DNA of 64,000 nt from Petunia secreta (lineage: Eukaryota; Streptophyta; Magnoliopsida; Solanales; Solanaceae): NCBI GenBank assembly GCA_029990175.1, contig JARKIP010000064.1, forward strand, positions 13,658,001-13,722,000, read 5' to 3'. Below, one piece after another: positions 22,380-34,649 of the stretch; within the stretch, counting starts at the first letter, position 1; every line of letters starts with the position of its first letter. A program made the translations under genes and the position numbers. The notes under the pieces were generated by a model that saw nothing but the letters and a program-made list of their open reading frames with translations, did no database searches and had not been told where the DNA came from.

Positions 22380-25300
22380 TCACTGGTCGTGCCAAGCGGT
22401 AAGATCCCTTGCCGACTGGGGCGATTACCTTGTAAGGGCCTTCCCAGTTAGGGCCTAGCTTCCCTGAATTTGCTTCTTGTGTGCTCTGGGAGACTTTCCT
22501 TAGTACAAAATCTCCAACCTAGAAACTTCGTACGCGCAGTCCCCGATTGTAATATTGTTCAATTCATTCTTTTTGGGCGACTACTCGTATGAGGGCTAGT
22601 TCCCTTCGCTCTTCGAGGAAGTCCAGCTCTTCGGAGAGGTTGACTGAGTCGGACTCTTCAGTGGCGTGTGCATACCGTAAGCTGGGCTCTCCGATTTTGA
22701 ATAGGATTAACGCATCTGCACCGTACACTAATGAGTGAGGAGTCTCTCCAGTATTCATTTTTATTTTTGTGCGATAAGCCCATAGTACGCCAGGTAACTC
22801 TTCTACCCAACATCCATTTGCCTGCTCGAGGCGCTTTTTGAGGGATTCAACAATGATTTTGTTGGTAGATTCTGCTTGTCCATTGGCAACGAGATGGTAC
22901 GGAGAGGAAGTGATCCTTTTGATGTGCAAGTCATCGAGGAACCTAGTCACTTTCTGGCCGATGAATTGTGGGCCACTGTCCATGACTATTTCCTTAGGTG
23001 CTCCAAAGTGACACACGACAAAGTGCCAAAGGAAGTCGACAACCTCTGTTTGTCGTATCTTCGCATATGCTGCCGCTTCGACCCACTTGGTGAAGTAGTC
23101 AGTGATGATCAGCAGGAAGTGCATTCCTCTCGGTGCTGTGGGAAGAGGACCAACTATGTCCATTCCCCATTTCATGAAGGGCCACGAAGAGATTATTGAA
23201 TGGAGCGGTTCTGCTGGCTGATGGAGAAGATGTGCGAACCTCTGGCATTTGTCACATTTTTTGACAAATTCGTTCGTATCTTTCTCTATCTTGTCCCAAT
23301 AATAACTTGTGCGAATCAACTTTCGGGCTAACGCCTTGCCCCCGGAATGATTTCCACAACAGCCTTCATGGACTTCTCTCATCACGTAGTTGATTTGATT
23401 CGGTCCGAGACACTTTGCGAGAGGTCCTGCAAATATTTTGTGGTAGAGAACGCCGTTGACGATTGTATACCGAGCAGCTTTTATTCTGAGCTTGCGAGCA
23501 GCTTTTGTATCAACAGGCAGAGTCCCATGGAGAAGATAGTTCGTTATTTCATTCCGCCAGTCCCAAGTAGTGTTGATGGTATTGACCTCGAACTTTTCTC
23601 GGTCTATGATCGTGTAGAGGAGTTGAACAACAGCTGAAGAGCTGGCCGCCCCCATTTTTGCTATTGACCCTAGATTGGCGAGAGCATCAGCTTCATGGTT
23701 CTCTACCCATGGAATCTGAAGTGCCTCTCATTCATCAAACTGTGCTAGGAGTTCTTTCACTCGGGCGAGGTACACCTGCATTCTAGATTCTCGTGCAATG
23801 AAGCCTCCAGTTACCTGATTGACTACTAGTTGAGAATCACTCTTGAGTTTGATGATATTCGCTCCATAACTTCGGGCTAGCTCCAATCCTGCAATAACGG
23901 CCTCATATTCGGCCTCATTGTTAGTAATAAATGGGCACTTGATAGCTTGCCTGACGGTCTCTCCAGATGGAGCGATGAGAACCAATCCCAGATCGGACCC
24001 TTTGACGCTCGAGGAGCCGTCAGTGTATAGGGTCCACGTGCTAGGAGCCTGCCCAGCATAAATAACAGCTTCTTTTTCTGCCGCAGGATATATATTAATG
24101 CTAAAATCTGCCACGAAGTCTGCTAAACCCTGTGATTTTATTGCTACCTTTGGTTGGTATGTGATATCAAATTCACTTAATTCTATAGCTCATTTTACTA
24201 ACCTTCCCGAAAATTCAGGTTTGTGCAAAACATTTCGTAAAAGAAAGGTTGTTACCACATCTATTGAATGACTTTGAAAGTGAGGGCATAACTTACGAGC
24301 ATCAGTTACTAGTGCTAATGCCAATTTTTCCAAGGGTTGATAGCGCGTTTCTGCGTCAATTAGAGCTTTGCTAATGTAATAGATAGGAAGTTGTTTAACT
24401 TTTTCATCCCGAACTAGAACGGCGCTTACCGACGATTCTGAGACTGCCAGATAAATCATTAGCTACTCCTCATGTTGAGGTGTAGAGAGCAGTGGTGGAT
24501 TGGACAGATACTTTTTCAGATCCTTCAATGCCTGTTGGCATTTAGGGGTCCACTTGAACTCCTTGTTTTGCTTTAAAACGTCGAAGAAACTCTTGCATCA
24601 GTCGGATGATCGGTAAATGAATCTTCGCAGAGCCGCCACTCTTCCGGTTAATTTCATGACGTCCTTCCGGTTGTGGAGCACGTCTGGAATTGATTCAATG
24701 GCTTTGATCTGAGCAGGATTGACTTCAATTCCACGCTGAGAAACGATGAAGCCAAGAACTTTCCCGATCCGACTCCGGATGCACATTTCTCCGGGTTCAG
24801 CTTCATGTGGTACTGATCAAGAATCCGGAAAGCTTCTTTTAGATGCGCCTGATGGTCCTCTCCTCGTTTGGACTTGATCAACATGTCATCGATGTACACT
24901 TCCACAGTCTTTCCGATATGGTCATGGAACATTCGATTGACTAGGCGCTGATATGTTGCACTTGCATTTTTCAACCCAAATGGCATAACTTTATAACAGT
25001 ACGTACCTCTGCAGGTTATGAATGCTGTTTTCTTCTGGTCCTCGGGGTCCATCAATATCTAGTTATATCCGGAATATGCGTCGAGGAAGGTGAGCACCTC
25101 GTGCCCGGCTGTTGCGTCAATCAGTTGATCTATCCTGGGAAGGGGATATGAATCATTCGGGCAGGCTTTGTTTAGATCTGTGAAGTCAATGCAAACTCGC
25201 CATTTAAATTTTTCTTGGGTACAACGACCACGTTGGCTAGCCAATCTGGGTATTTGACTTTGCGTACAGATCCGATTTTTAACAGCCGATCGACCTCATC

Positions 25301-27904
25301 ATTGATGACCTGGTTCCGAAAAGCTCCTTGTTGGCGCGTCTTCTGTTTTACCGGGCGGTGGTATGGGTCGACGTTCAACCTGTGAGTAATAATGTCTGGA
25401 GAAATACCTGTCATATATGCGTGAGACCAGGCGAACGTTGTATGCCGCTCCTTGAGGAACTGAAGGATATCTCCTCGTAGATGTTCGCTCAATTCGGTTC
25501 CTAAGTAGACTTTCCGTTCTGGCTTATTTGCGAACAATTCTTCGGGTTCCAAAGCTTCCACGGTCGGCATGTGGTTCTCTCATTCGTCCATCTTCGTGAT
25601 GAATTCTGGGACCTCGTACTTTGTTTCTTCATGTGGCATGTCTGGTCCCGGTCGCTGTAATTGCTATTTGTTTTCCTCATGTAGTTTGAGAGCCACTGGA
25701 TAGCAATCTCAGGCAGAGCGTTGCTCTCCTCGGACCTCACATACCCCCCACTCGGATGGGAACTTCAATACTTGATGATAAGTTGAGGGAACAGCTTGCA
25801 TATCGTGGATCCAAGGTTTCCCCATGATGATATTGTAGGTCAGGTCCGCATCAACAACATGAAATGTTGTCTCCCTTGCTACTCCTTCGGTGAGAGTTGT
25901 CAGGGTAATCTCGCCGAGAGTCTTCTCACTCGAGTTGTTGAAACCGGAGAGAACTCGAGATATCGACACGATCTTATCTGACAACTGCATCTCCCTTACA
26001 AAACGTGATTGGATAATGTTTGCAGAGCTGCCTGCATCGATGAGCACTCTCTTGACGTCGAATTCCCCCACGCGTAATTATAACTAACGCATCAGCGTAT
26101 GGGAATTGCGAGCCGTCTGCATCGGAGTCCTCAAATGTTATTACTCCTTCTGATCGTGGGCGTTTGGCGTTTGTGATAGATTCTTTTGCATACTTGTTTG
26201 ATGTGAAGGTGACGGAATCCACCTCGATTCCACCTGAGATAACATTAACTGTCCTTCTCGGAGAAGATGCTCGTGGAGGGCCAGGTTTGTTTTGCTGCGC
26301 CTTTGCGTGAGTCTGCTTCCCCTTCTCGGTCAGGAACTCCTTCAAGAATCCCTGTTTCAACAAATGAGCAATTTCATACCTTAGGGCCTTGCAGTCCTCA
26401 GTGGTGTGACCGTGGTCGCGATGAAAATTGCACCACAAGTCCTGGTTTCGCTTGCTTGGGTCGGTCTTCATGTCCTTCGGCCATTTGACCCTCTCTCCCA
26501 TATCTTTGAGCGCTGCCACTACTTCACACATTTCCACGTTGAAGCTTGGTAGGCTCGGGGTTCCACGGAAGCTTGATTCTGAATCGTCTCTCCAAGACAG
26601 TCCTTTGTTGCTGCGGTTGCGCCCTTTGGAATTGCTGGTGACTGGTCAGGGTATGGCTCGTAACGTGCATCCGATCTCTCTGTCTCCGCTTTTCCGCCGG
26701 AGCCACCGTTGCGCGCCTGAGCCCTTCCTTGGGTACCTGTTCCAATCAACTTATCTTCATCAATACGTACCTTTGAGTTGTAACGGTTGTAGACGTCCGA
26801 TCAGCTGGCTGCTGGGAACTCGCGAAGAGACTCGTAAAGTCTGCGTGTAGCCTCTGAGCTCCTGATATCCAGACTATTGGTAAACGCGATCGCTGCCCAT
26901 CTGTCCGGTACTTTGGGAAGCATCATACGCTCTCTTTGGAAGCGATCCACGTATTTGCGGAGAGACTCATCGGGCCTTTGCTTGATTTCGAAGATATCCG
27001 CTACGCGGGTCTCTGTCTTCTGAGCGCCTGTGTGTGCCTTCACAAACAACTTAGCCATCTCTGCGAAAGACCCAATGGAGTTTGGTGGCAACATTGAGTA
27101 CCATCGTAGAGCTCCATCTGCTAGGGTTTCCACGAACTTCTTCAATTGAACAGATTCGATCTCCTCGTCGGTGAGATCGCTAGCCTTTATAAAGTTGCTG
27201 AACATCATGAGATGATCGTTGGGATCAGATGTCCCACGATACCTCGGAATGTTTGGCATCTTGAACGTCTTAGGTATCGCCTTTGGGGTTGCCTCTTTCT
27301 TCCAAGGCCGCTGGGAATACCGTTAGACATCGAATTTCTTCAGCATGGGCGGAGCGCCTGGTATCTGATCGATTCTCTCGTGGAGAGACTTTTGAAGTGC
27401 TTCCTGGCTTTCCTTGAATTGTTTGGTGAGAGCTTGCACAACAAGGCTCATTTCTGTAGATGCCATAGATCCTCCATTCCGATTTTGGTTGACTTGGGTC
27501 GTTGGATCTACAGTCCCTCCGTTGTTTCGCTCTCCACCTTGCCTTGAGGTATGTGAAGAAGGGACGTCACGACCAGGTGTTGCAGCGTCAACTCTTGCAG
27601 TCGGAGGGTTGCCTCTTCGGAGACAGTTGAGCGCCTCGTTTATCCCTCAGTTTACCTCTGCCTGTTCCTGCATGAATGCAAAGAGCGTTTCCTGGAGATT
27701 CCCTTGGCCAGGGGAGAGACTCCTATGGCGTCGTCTCCTGGGCGGGGTAGTGCTCTGAGAGCGCCCATCTCGCTGCCTGACCGGTCCTTGGGAAGATTGT
27801 TGCTGCCCATCGGACGAATAGTCGGGAGAATAATTGGGACTAGGTGGAGGAGTACTTACTTGACTTCCACCTACGATAGCTCGTTGTGAGCCGCTTTCTA
27901 CCAT
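22380..27904 (-). pseudogene. Tat-like gag-pol polyprotein, decayed
   Basis: Minus strand, N to C. Gag occupies about 27904-26300 and includes the capsid-like stretch PNIPRYRGTSDPNDHLMMF (27259 on) and a CxFHxxxGHxTExC knuckle at about 26430. Protease with VLIDAGSSANII is near 26050. RT spans about 25570-24650, with CIDFTDLNKACP, MPFGLKNASATYQRLV and YIDDM. RNase H spans about 24459-23728, with YTDGSS, NEAEYEA and SDSQLV. Integrase spans 23655-22380, with an H-H-C-C finger, then D (MDIVGPLP), D (VMDSGPQF), E (NGQAESTNK) and a GPY motif near 22440. In-frame stops occur, for example after AEVN (27647), in FDV*RYS (27326) and in YN*ILMD (25060). There are two more at the integrase end, plus frameshifts. 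It once encoded particle formation, reverse transcription and integration; it cannot now make one polyprotein. Confidence 0.9.
22564..23655 (-). CDS. Integrase part of the Tat-like pol (longest surviving open frame)
   Basis: This 363-codon open stretch is the best-preserved piece of the polyprotein. The zinc-binding H-H-C-C (VHEGCCGNH and KKCDKCQ) is intact. All three catalytic residues are present: D in MDIVGP, D in VMDSGPQF, E in GQAESTN. The chromodomain-free C-terminus continues past a stop at 22561 into VGDFVLRK and GPNWEGPYKV. It would join the cDNA copy to host DNA in the nucleus. As part of a broken polyprotein it is not expected to be expressed correctly. Confidence 0.8.
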   Translation of the reverse strand: MGAASSSAVVQLLYTIIDREKFEVNTINTTWDWRNEITNYLLHGTLPVDTKAARKLRIKAARYTIVNGVLYHKIFAGPLAKCLGPNQINYVMREVHEGCCGNHSGGKALARKLIRTSYYWDKIEKDTNEFVKKCDKCQRFAHLLHQPAEPLHSIISSWPFMKWGMDIVGPLPTAPRGMHFLLIITDYFTKWVEAAAYAKIRQTEVVDFLWHFVVCHFGAPKEIVMDSGPQFIGQKVTRFLDDLHIKRITSSPYHLVANGQAESTNKIIVESLKKRLEQANGCWVEELPGVLWAYRTKIKMNTGETPHSLVYGADALILFKIGEPSLRYAHATEESDSVNLSEELDFLEERRELALIRVVAQKE

Positions 27905-27989
27905 GTTAGTTGTGGAACAAAAAGATCGACGAAAAGAGATATAATACTGGAAAAGACAGACTATTAACCTATGAAGGCTATTGACCGAC

Positions 27990-28008
27990 TCGCACTGTGG
28001 GTCGCCAA
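27990..28008 (-). other. Candidate primer-binding site of the Tat-like element
   Basis: Minus strand TGGCGACCCACAGTGCGAG starts three bases inside the 5' LTR. Its position and TGGCGnCC start fit a tRNA-primed minus-strand start site. The tRNA species is not assigned. Confidence 0.55.
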
Positions 28009-28010
28009 AT

Positions 28011-28682
28011 TGTTTAACCTAGATCCGATTTTAGGCCAATTAACAATTAAATTTATATTTGCGGAGTCACAATTAATAGTTTAGATTAATAGCTTAAATG
28101 ATGAATAATGTTAGTTACTAAAGCAGCAATATATTCGTGATTTCCAACAACGATGAATAATAATACGGAAACAGGATATGAACTAAAGTAAATAAGGTTA
28201 AAGCATTAGTGAAAAGTAGACAGAGGTAACCGTGTTGGATTGCTTAAGCCCGGTGAGAGTTCCTCGTTATTGATCGCTGAACGAATATAAGCAAATAGCA
28301 GTATTTGAGCAAGAGTTAGAGAGTATTCTTATTGACTGTAGTAGATCAGAAGTAAAGTTGTGTTACTATGGCTTAGAACAAATGCTATTTATAGGTCTGA
28401 TAGGCGTCCGTTGGGTTTTGTAACCGCTGGGCACGTATCCATTGGATATGTAACCGCTGGGTTGTAATTATTGCCTTTATGATCATTCATTGAGTGATCG
28501 CACATGATCAGACTAATAACTGCTCATTCAGATCGTGTTGACTGATGAGGCGTTACATAGCTGCTTTGGGTCTGCTCGTGATAACTGTCTGTCCATTAGA
28601 TATCTGTCCAGTGGAACTTCTGCCCGTGCCACGTGGCGGGCACGTGTCATCTTTTAGGTGCTGTCAGCTTTTATCCAATAGA
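28011..28682 (-). repeat. 5' LTR of the Tat-like element
   Basis: Plus-strand borders are TGTTTAACCT and CCAATAGA (the terminal CA is changed to GA relative to the other LTR). A TATAAATA promoter box lies on the minus strand at about 28386-28393, as expected for the transcribed LTR. It lacks about 30 bp near 28279 that the 3' LTR has. Confidence 0.9.
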
Positions 28683-28687
28683 ATTGT

Positions 28688-30628
28688 TTTTTTTTCTTCC
28701 TTTAATTAAGTATCTTAATTTGGAAATCTTTTTAAAATGTCATTTTTGTTTTCTAAAGCAAGCAAGTCTGATATAGACCTCTTGACAACTAATAAAAGAG
28801 TCGCACATATATATAACTAGTTTCTCGAAATATGCTTCACACGTTTATGCCGAAGTTTCACAGTGTCGTAAAGTAATATCTAAATATTTATAAAAATATT
28901 TGATGCAATTATAAATTAGAAATTAAAATATATGAAAAAAAAGCATTTTTTTCAAATATTCTCAACACCTCCTATGAATAAAAAGTTTCATACCCTACAA
29001 CAAATTAACCTCTATCCCAATTATATTTTCCCACCATGTGACTATCACTTAAAGTTTATTAATTGTGCAAGCCTCGTTATTTTAGTAGCACACTGTAACT
29101 CTGTGAATCTCTTGCAAGACACAGTTTTCAACCCTTGGTTATTTTCTCACTGTCGTGGATTTTAAAGTTGAAGCTGCTCATTTTCATTTGAATGGTATGA
29201 AAAGTATATGCGAAATAAAATCAAAATATAGAGACATGAATTCCACAATTTTTCCAACATTCACTATTAAGTACTACATTATTGGTCAAGTGATTCATTA
29301 TTCTAAAAATATGAGTGAGAGCATGTTTTTAGCACGTAAAAACTAAACTCTTTGAAATATATGAACGGAAAAAAAATAGTAATGAATAAAAAATCTTTAA
29401 TTAAGTAGTACTAATTAAAGGAAAGAAAAAAAGACATCACATGGAATTAAAACCAAGCAGAAAAAAGTAAAAATTTAGCTGAAATTATACCGTATTTTTT
29501 AAGCGTTGGATTCACACAACCAAAATTATTTGGGTAGTCATTGTGTTGTCATGAGGGAATATAAATATAACATGAGGTTGCTTTTGTACTCTAGTTTCTT
29601 TAACATTTAGGAATATGAAAGGCTTTCTTTCTATTTTATAGCTAGTGTATTTGCTTTTCAACTCCGTCATGGCAAAATTCAAGTGATTGAAATCTGGTGT
29701 ATTCGTTTCCTTGCAAACTCGTCAATTGGATATTTGCAGTGACTAAACTATTAGATGCAATCCAAGTGCACAAATCTTTTTGGATAGGCAGTGAACGGAG
29801 ATAAATCAAGCCAAAAATAATAACCAACTCCTAATGCGTAATTTAAATAGAAGAAAAATATCACTTTTGCCTTCAAAGGTGTGATTATCTTCACTCTCTG
29901 AACAATTTGCAAAATCTATTCTAACAAATTAACTATATTACTAATACATATACCATTTTCACTGAGAAACTAAAAATTATCAAAGATTTCTAAATACAAC
30001 TTATCAAGCAAGTATGCAAGCATAAGAGACACAGTCATAAATGTTAGTACTTATTATAAAACATTTTTACATTTAATAAGTAGCAGTACCAACAAATTTT
30101 AGTTAGGACGTCATTGATATTTTAAAAACTAAAACAGAGAACAAAACGTGTTAAAGTAATAACTTGTTATAAACTTTCAGGGATGATTAATTTAAGTAAT
30201 AAGATACATACCAATGATATAAGTTGTCAATTATCAAGAAAAGAACACCCGCAAAAGCAAAAGGAAGATTTCCATAAGAGCACCAATTTATGTAAATCTA
30301 TATATTTTAGCCTTTGATATGTATTAGTATCATAACAGACACTTCAAAGTTAGTGCAAAATTCACATTGATAGACGAAATAAAGAAGAAAAACTTACAGA
30401 AAGTACAACATCGTATTTAGAGACAAACTGAAACATAACTGGAAAATTTTTGAAACCAATCCAAAAGCAAATACCAGAATAACAGACAAGGAAGCATAAT
30501 ACAAAGGATGACATTGAGAGAAATACCTCTGAAACTTAAACTGGATTATCCATCGTTATGGAAGAAAGTAGAAGAAATATGTATGTCTATATAGCATCCA
30601 AGTGGGCAAGTGATTAACAAAGTTTAAA
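28688..30628. other. Non-coding spacer
   Basis: AT-rich DNA without a supported gene. Short open frames (28932-29346 plus, 29642-29827 minus) have no recognisable motif. Confidence 0.45.
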
Positions 30629-30846
30629 GTTCTAAACGGTGGCAAGCCATGGGGTGTCAATTGATTTTAAATCTGAAGAGTTCTAAACGGTGGCAAGCCA
30701 TGGGGTGTCAATTGATTTTAAATCTGAAGAGTTCTAAACGGCGGCAAGCCATGGGGTGTCAATTGATTTTAAATCTGAAGAGTTCTAAACGGTGGCAAGC
30801 CATGGGGTGTCAATTGATTTTAAATTTAAAGAGTTCTAAACGGGGG
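30629..30846 (+). repeat. 51-bp minisatellite, four units plus a partial
   Basis: Units start with GTTCTAAACGGTGGCAAGCC at 30629, 30680, 30731 and 30782. A degenerate fifth start is at 30833. The period is exactly 51 bp and copies differ at few positions, so expansion is recent. The period is 17 codons and the unit contains no stop in one frame. An 83-codon open frame (30649-30900) therefore runs through it as a 17-residue repeat beginning MGCQLILNLKSSKR; there is no sign that it is a gene. Confidence 0.92.
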
Positions 30847-31019
30847 CAACTCTTTATAAGAACAATTGTTTTGCGTTCGTCAATTGTGAACCTGTGTTAG
30901 GCAATAGGCTGTTTCTTCCTTTTGATATTTTTTTTGGCCTAATTAAGGCATTTAACTATTTTAAAAGGGCAATATAGTAATATGACTTTTAAGTGTTTTG
31001 AGTATATGCTTTTATAGTA

Positions 31020-31080
31020 ATAATAAATATAATATAATATAATATAATATGAGATATGATATGATATGATATTATGATGA
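31020..31080. repeat. ATAAT / GATAT short tandem repeat
   Basis: Runs of AATAT and ATGAT units, a simple microsatellite. Nothing else is seen between 30900 and 31328. Confidence 0.8.
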
Positions 31081-31328
31081 TTATGTTTGTGACGTGAAAC
31101 ACAAAATACAACTTTTTAACCCAAAACAAACTTAACCTTCTTATCAATAAAAAACCAAAATAGAATTCAAAGTTCAAGTCCTAAATCCGAGGTCTGAGAA
31201 TAAAAAATATCCTTGTAGAGAATTTTCCTGAAATGAACCTTACGCTGCACTAATAGTGAAAATTGAAAAAAAATGACACCCTATAAGGACTAGTTTGAAC
31301 TTTTGGACTCGCTAAACAAAATCTTACA

Positions 31329-34300
31329 GGGAAAGTTACACCACGTACCCATGCAATTAAGAAAATTACTCATTTCTACCCAAATCAAATTCTATTTCAC
31401 CCTATACCTATTCGGATATAATTTTTTACACTTCTAGCCATTAGTAAAACTGGACGACCCAACAAAGATTTTAGAATGAATTCATTTCATCCTCACTTTT
31501 CACCTCTTCATCTTCACTAATCTCTAGTTCCAGATCCCCTAATCTCTTTTTGATCTCTCTAGTTGTCCAATTGGTAGCAAAGAAATAGAACAATCTCTTC
31601 TTGGTTGTGATTTTTAATCAACTAATATTGCATATTTTTATACCAGAAATTTGTGTTTCCAAACACCGATTTAATGTTCGGTGAATATATTTTAAAGCGC
31701 CATTATTGAGATTTTAAGAAAAATAGCGAAGATCACAATTGTGATGTAAAAGTTGCGCTAACAATCTGAGTTCAGTTTGTGAAGATTTGAGAAAGTCGGA
31801 TGAAAATTTTGAGGCGAATGTGTAAATAATAGTGCCGCATCGCCAAACACGACTTGAGTTATAAGATTTGGGGAAAGTTCCTCTTTTTTTTTTTTTTTTT
31901 TTTTAATTTTTAAATTTTAGTGTTTGGACTAGATATAATTTTATATGAGTACTTTGAATCAGTTGTTAATAGGTACCCTGTCTTGAGTTAAAGTAAGTAT
32001 AAATCAGTAGCTCAAAAAAAAAAGTTCATGTCAAACATTTAAAAGTGAGGGGAAAAAAGGATAAAGATGACGATGGCTGCCAGCAATTAGCACTAGCATA
32101 GGTACAACTTTGAGTTCTTTAATTTAGTTGTTATATCTCACTTGCCAAGATGTTCTTGTAATCTTACTCTTTTGGTATATATTTTGTATTTATATCAAAG
32201 TGTAAGATGCGTTAGAATGGAAGTTTTAGTTTTTGTTGTTAAAAATAAAGTATACTTTTTTGGTGTACGGTATACACTTTTGGTATCCCTTTTTTTGTTT
32301 GGATCAAGTGTGCGATGCTATCGAGCAGATAAATATTTCATTTTTATTGTTTTGAACAAAGTATACCTTTTGGATATACTGTATACTCATTTGGTATACC
32401 TTGTTATGTTCGGATCGAATTGCGAGATTTGTCAAAACACATAGATAATTTAATTTTATTATTTTTAAAGAAGTATACCTTTTTGGAAAATTGTATACTC
32501 TTTTTGGTATACCCTTTTGTATTTGGATCAAAGTGTGTGATGCTATCAAGCAAATAAATATTTCAATTTTTATTATTTTTGAACAAGGTATACCTTATTG
32601 ATATACCATATACCCTTTTTGTATACCTTATTATGTTCGAATCAAAGTGTGAGAAGTTACATAACACATCGATATTTTAATTTTTATTATTTTAAAAAAA
32701 GTATACATTTTTGGTATATTGTTTCTTCTTTTGGTATACCCTTTTATGTTTGGATCAAAGTGCGAGACGTTACGTAACACGTAGATATTTTAATTTTTAT
32801 TATTTTTGAAGAAGTATACCTTTTTGATATATTGTATACTCTTTTGGTGTACCCTTTTGTATTTGTATCAAAGTGTGCGATGCTATCAAGCAAATAAATA
32901 TTTAAATTATTGTTGTTTTAACAAAGTATATCTTTTGGGTATACTCTATACTCCTTTGGTATACCTTGTATGTTTGGATCGAAGTGCGGGATGTTTTAGA
33001 ACACATAGATATTTTAATTTTATTATTTTTAAAGAAGTATACCTTTTTGGTATATTGTATACTCTTCTGGTATACCCTTTTGTATTTGAATCAAAATTTA
33101 CGATGCTATCGACCTAATAAATATTTTAATTTTTGTTGTTTTGAACAAGGTATATCTTATTGGTATACCATATACTCTTTTGGTATACCTTATTATGTTC
33201 GAATCGAAGTGCGAGAAGTTATATAATACATAGATATTTTAATTTTTATTATTTTTAAATAAGCATACCTTTTCGGTATATTGCATACTCTTTTGGTATA
33301 CCTTTTTGTATTTGGATCAGAGTGTGCAATGCTATCGATCAAATAAATATTTTAATTTATAATTTTGAACAAAGTATACCTTTTGGTATACTATATACTC
33401 TTTTGGTATACCTTGTTATGTTCGGATGGAAGTGCGAGATGTTACACAATACATAGATATTTCAATTTTTATTATTTTTGAAGAAGTATACATTTTTGGT
33501 ATATTATATACTCTTTTGGTATACCCTTTTGTTTTTAAATCAAAATATGTGATGCAATCGAGCACATAAATATTTCAGTTTTTGTTGTTTTGAACAAAGT
33601 ATACCTTTTGTGTATACTGTATACTCTTTTGGTATACCTTGTTATGTCCAGATCGAAGTGCGACATGTTTCAGAATAAATAGATATTTTAATTTTATTAT
33701 TTTTAAAGAAATATACCTTTTCAGTATATTTTATACTCTTTTGGTATACTCTTTATGTTTGGATCAAAGTGTGTGATGCTATCGAGCAAATAAATATTTC
33801 AAGTTTTGTTGTTTTGAACAAAGTGTATATTTTTGGTATATTATATACACTTTCGGTATGCCTTGTTATGTTAGGATCGAAGTTCGAGATGTTTCAGAAT
33901 ACATAGATATTTTAATTTTTATTATTTTTAAAAAAGTATATCCTTTTAGTATATTGTATTCTCTTTTAGTATACCTTTTTTTTTGTTTGTATCAAAGTGT
34001 GTGAAAATATCGAGCAAATAAATATTTAAATATTTGTTGTTTTGACAAAGTATACCTTTTGGGTATACTGTATATTCCTTTGGTATACCTTGTACGTTCG
34101 GATTGAAGTGCGAGATGTTTTGGAACACATAGATATTTTAATTTTATTATTTTTAAAAAATTATAATTTTTGGTATATTGTATACTCTTGCGTTTGGATA
34201 AAAGTGTGAGATACTATCAAGCAAATAAAATATTTAAAGTTTTGTATTTTTGAACAAAGTATATCTTTTTGAAAAAAAAAAGAGAGTATAATAAGGTTAC

Positions 34301-34639
34301 GGAGAAAGAAAATAAATAAATAAATTAAAAATAGGGAGACATGAATAGTGCTAGGATAGGAGAAAGAAAAAATGATTAAAAAACGAAAACAAGAAAAAAA
34401 AGAAAAGAAAAGAAAAACGAAGAACATTGAAAGCGGAGAAGGAGAAAATAATGACCAAAAAAGGAGAAAAAATAATAAAAAATATGAGAAGAGAGGAGGA
34501 CTTGAGTTTCTTATTTTACGCCTCAAAATAAGAAGGTAATTAGTTAATGCGTATAGAATGCACATAAGTTATGAGTATTAATGTAATGAGTAGAGCCATG
34601 TAAATAAAATAGGATGTATTTGTATTTTTGTAAATCCTC
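31329..34639 (+). mobile_element. Satellite-filled MULE-like element
   Basis: The left end reads GGGAAAGTTACACCACG. The right end on the opposite strand reads GAGGATTTACAAAAAT, a weak inverted match. The flanks are AATCTTACA (31320-31328) and AATCTTAAA (34640-34648), matching at 8 of 9 positions, as for a decayed Mutator-type TSD. The inside consists of about 0.8 kb of pyrimidine-rich leader, about 2.1 kb of GTATAC satellite and a purine-rich segment (34270-34500). No transposase is present. The left terminal region resembles the inverted end near 3603, which also leads into the same satellite. The assignment is inference from these ends. Confidence 0.5.
32140..34270 (+). repeat. GTATAC satellite, block 2: about 111-bp monomers in dimeric order
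   Basis: About 19 monomers are phased by a GGATCRAAGTG box, for example at 32301, 32412, 32525, 32752, 32866, 32976, 33088, 33201, 33314, 33424, 33650, 33760 and 33872. Mean spacing is about 111.5 bp. Two types alternate. Type A continues TGTGCGATGCTATCGAGCAA and has a TTGTTTTGAAC spacer; type B continues TGCGAGATGTT and AACACATAGATATTTTAATTT with a TTATTTTTAAAGAAG spacer. The real unit is thus a dimer of about 223 bp. Every monomer carries AGTATACC and GGTATACC palindromes around TATACT. It is inverted relative to the block at 1-3080. Confidence 0.9.
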
Positions 34640-34649
34640 AATCTTAAAA

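Larger units (their letters stand above)
20691..22380. other. Spacer between antisense ORF and integrase, with nested insertions
   Basis: The non-coding 3' region of the Tat-like element. 20691-21237 is U/T-rich spacer. It is followed by the SINE-like insertion (21245-21408), a hairpin-forming GTTCCCACTGT..ACAGTGGAAC at about 21540-21566, and the copia-LTR-like insertion (about 21610-22345). Confidence 0.6.
16655..28682 (-). mobile_element. Ty3/gypsy LTR retrotransposon, Tat-like lineage, with antisense extra ORF
   Basis: About 12.0 kb, minus strand. The 5' LTR is at 28011-28682 and the 3' LTR at 16655-17352. An exact 5-bp TSD, ATTGT, flanks it (16650-16654 and 28683-28687). Just inside the 5' LTR the minus strand reads TTTGGCGACCCACAGTG, a candidate tRNA primer-binding site. 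Order on the minus strand: LTR, gag, protease, RT, RNase H, integrase, spacer with nested insertions, antisense ORF (plus strand), LTR. Position and strand of the extra ORF fit the Tat lineage, some members of which carry an additional ORF between integrase and 3' LTR. Multiple stops in both coding units make it non-autonomous today. Confidence 0.9.

Noticed and set aside
32140..34270. CRISPR-like regular repeats
   Set aside because: Repeats and spacers are both conserved and contiguous at about 111 bp in a plant genome. This is a satellite.
34161..34565. 134-codon minus frame rich in F, S and L
   Set aside because: It comes from an A/G-rich low-complexity stretch read on the other strand; hydrophobic composition only, no domain.
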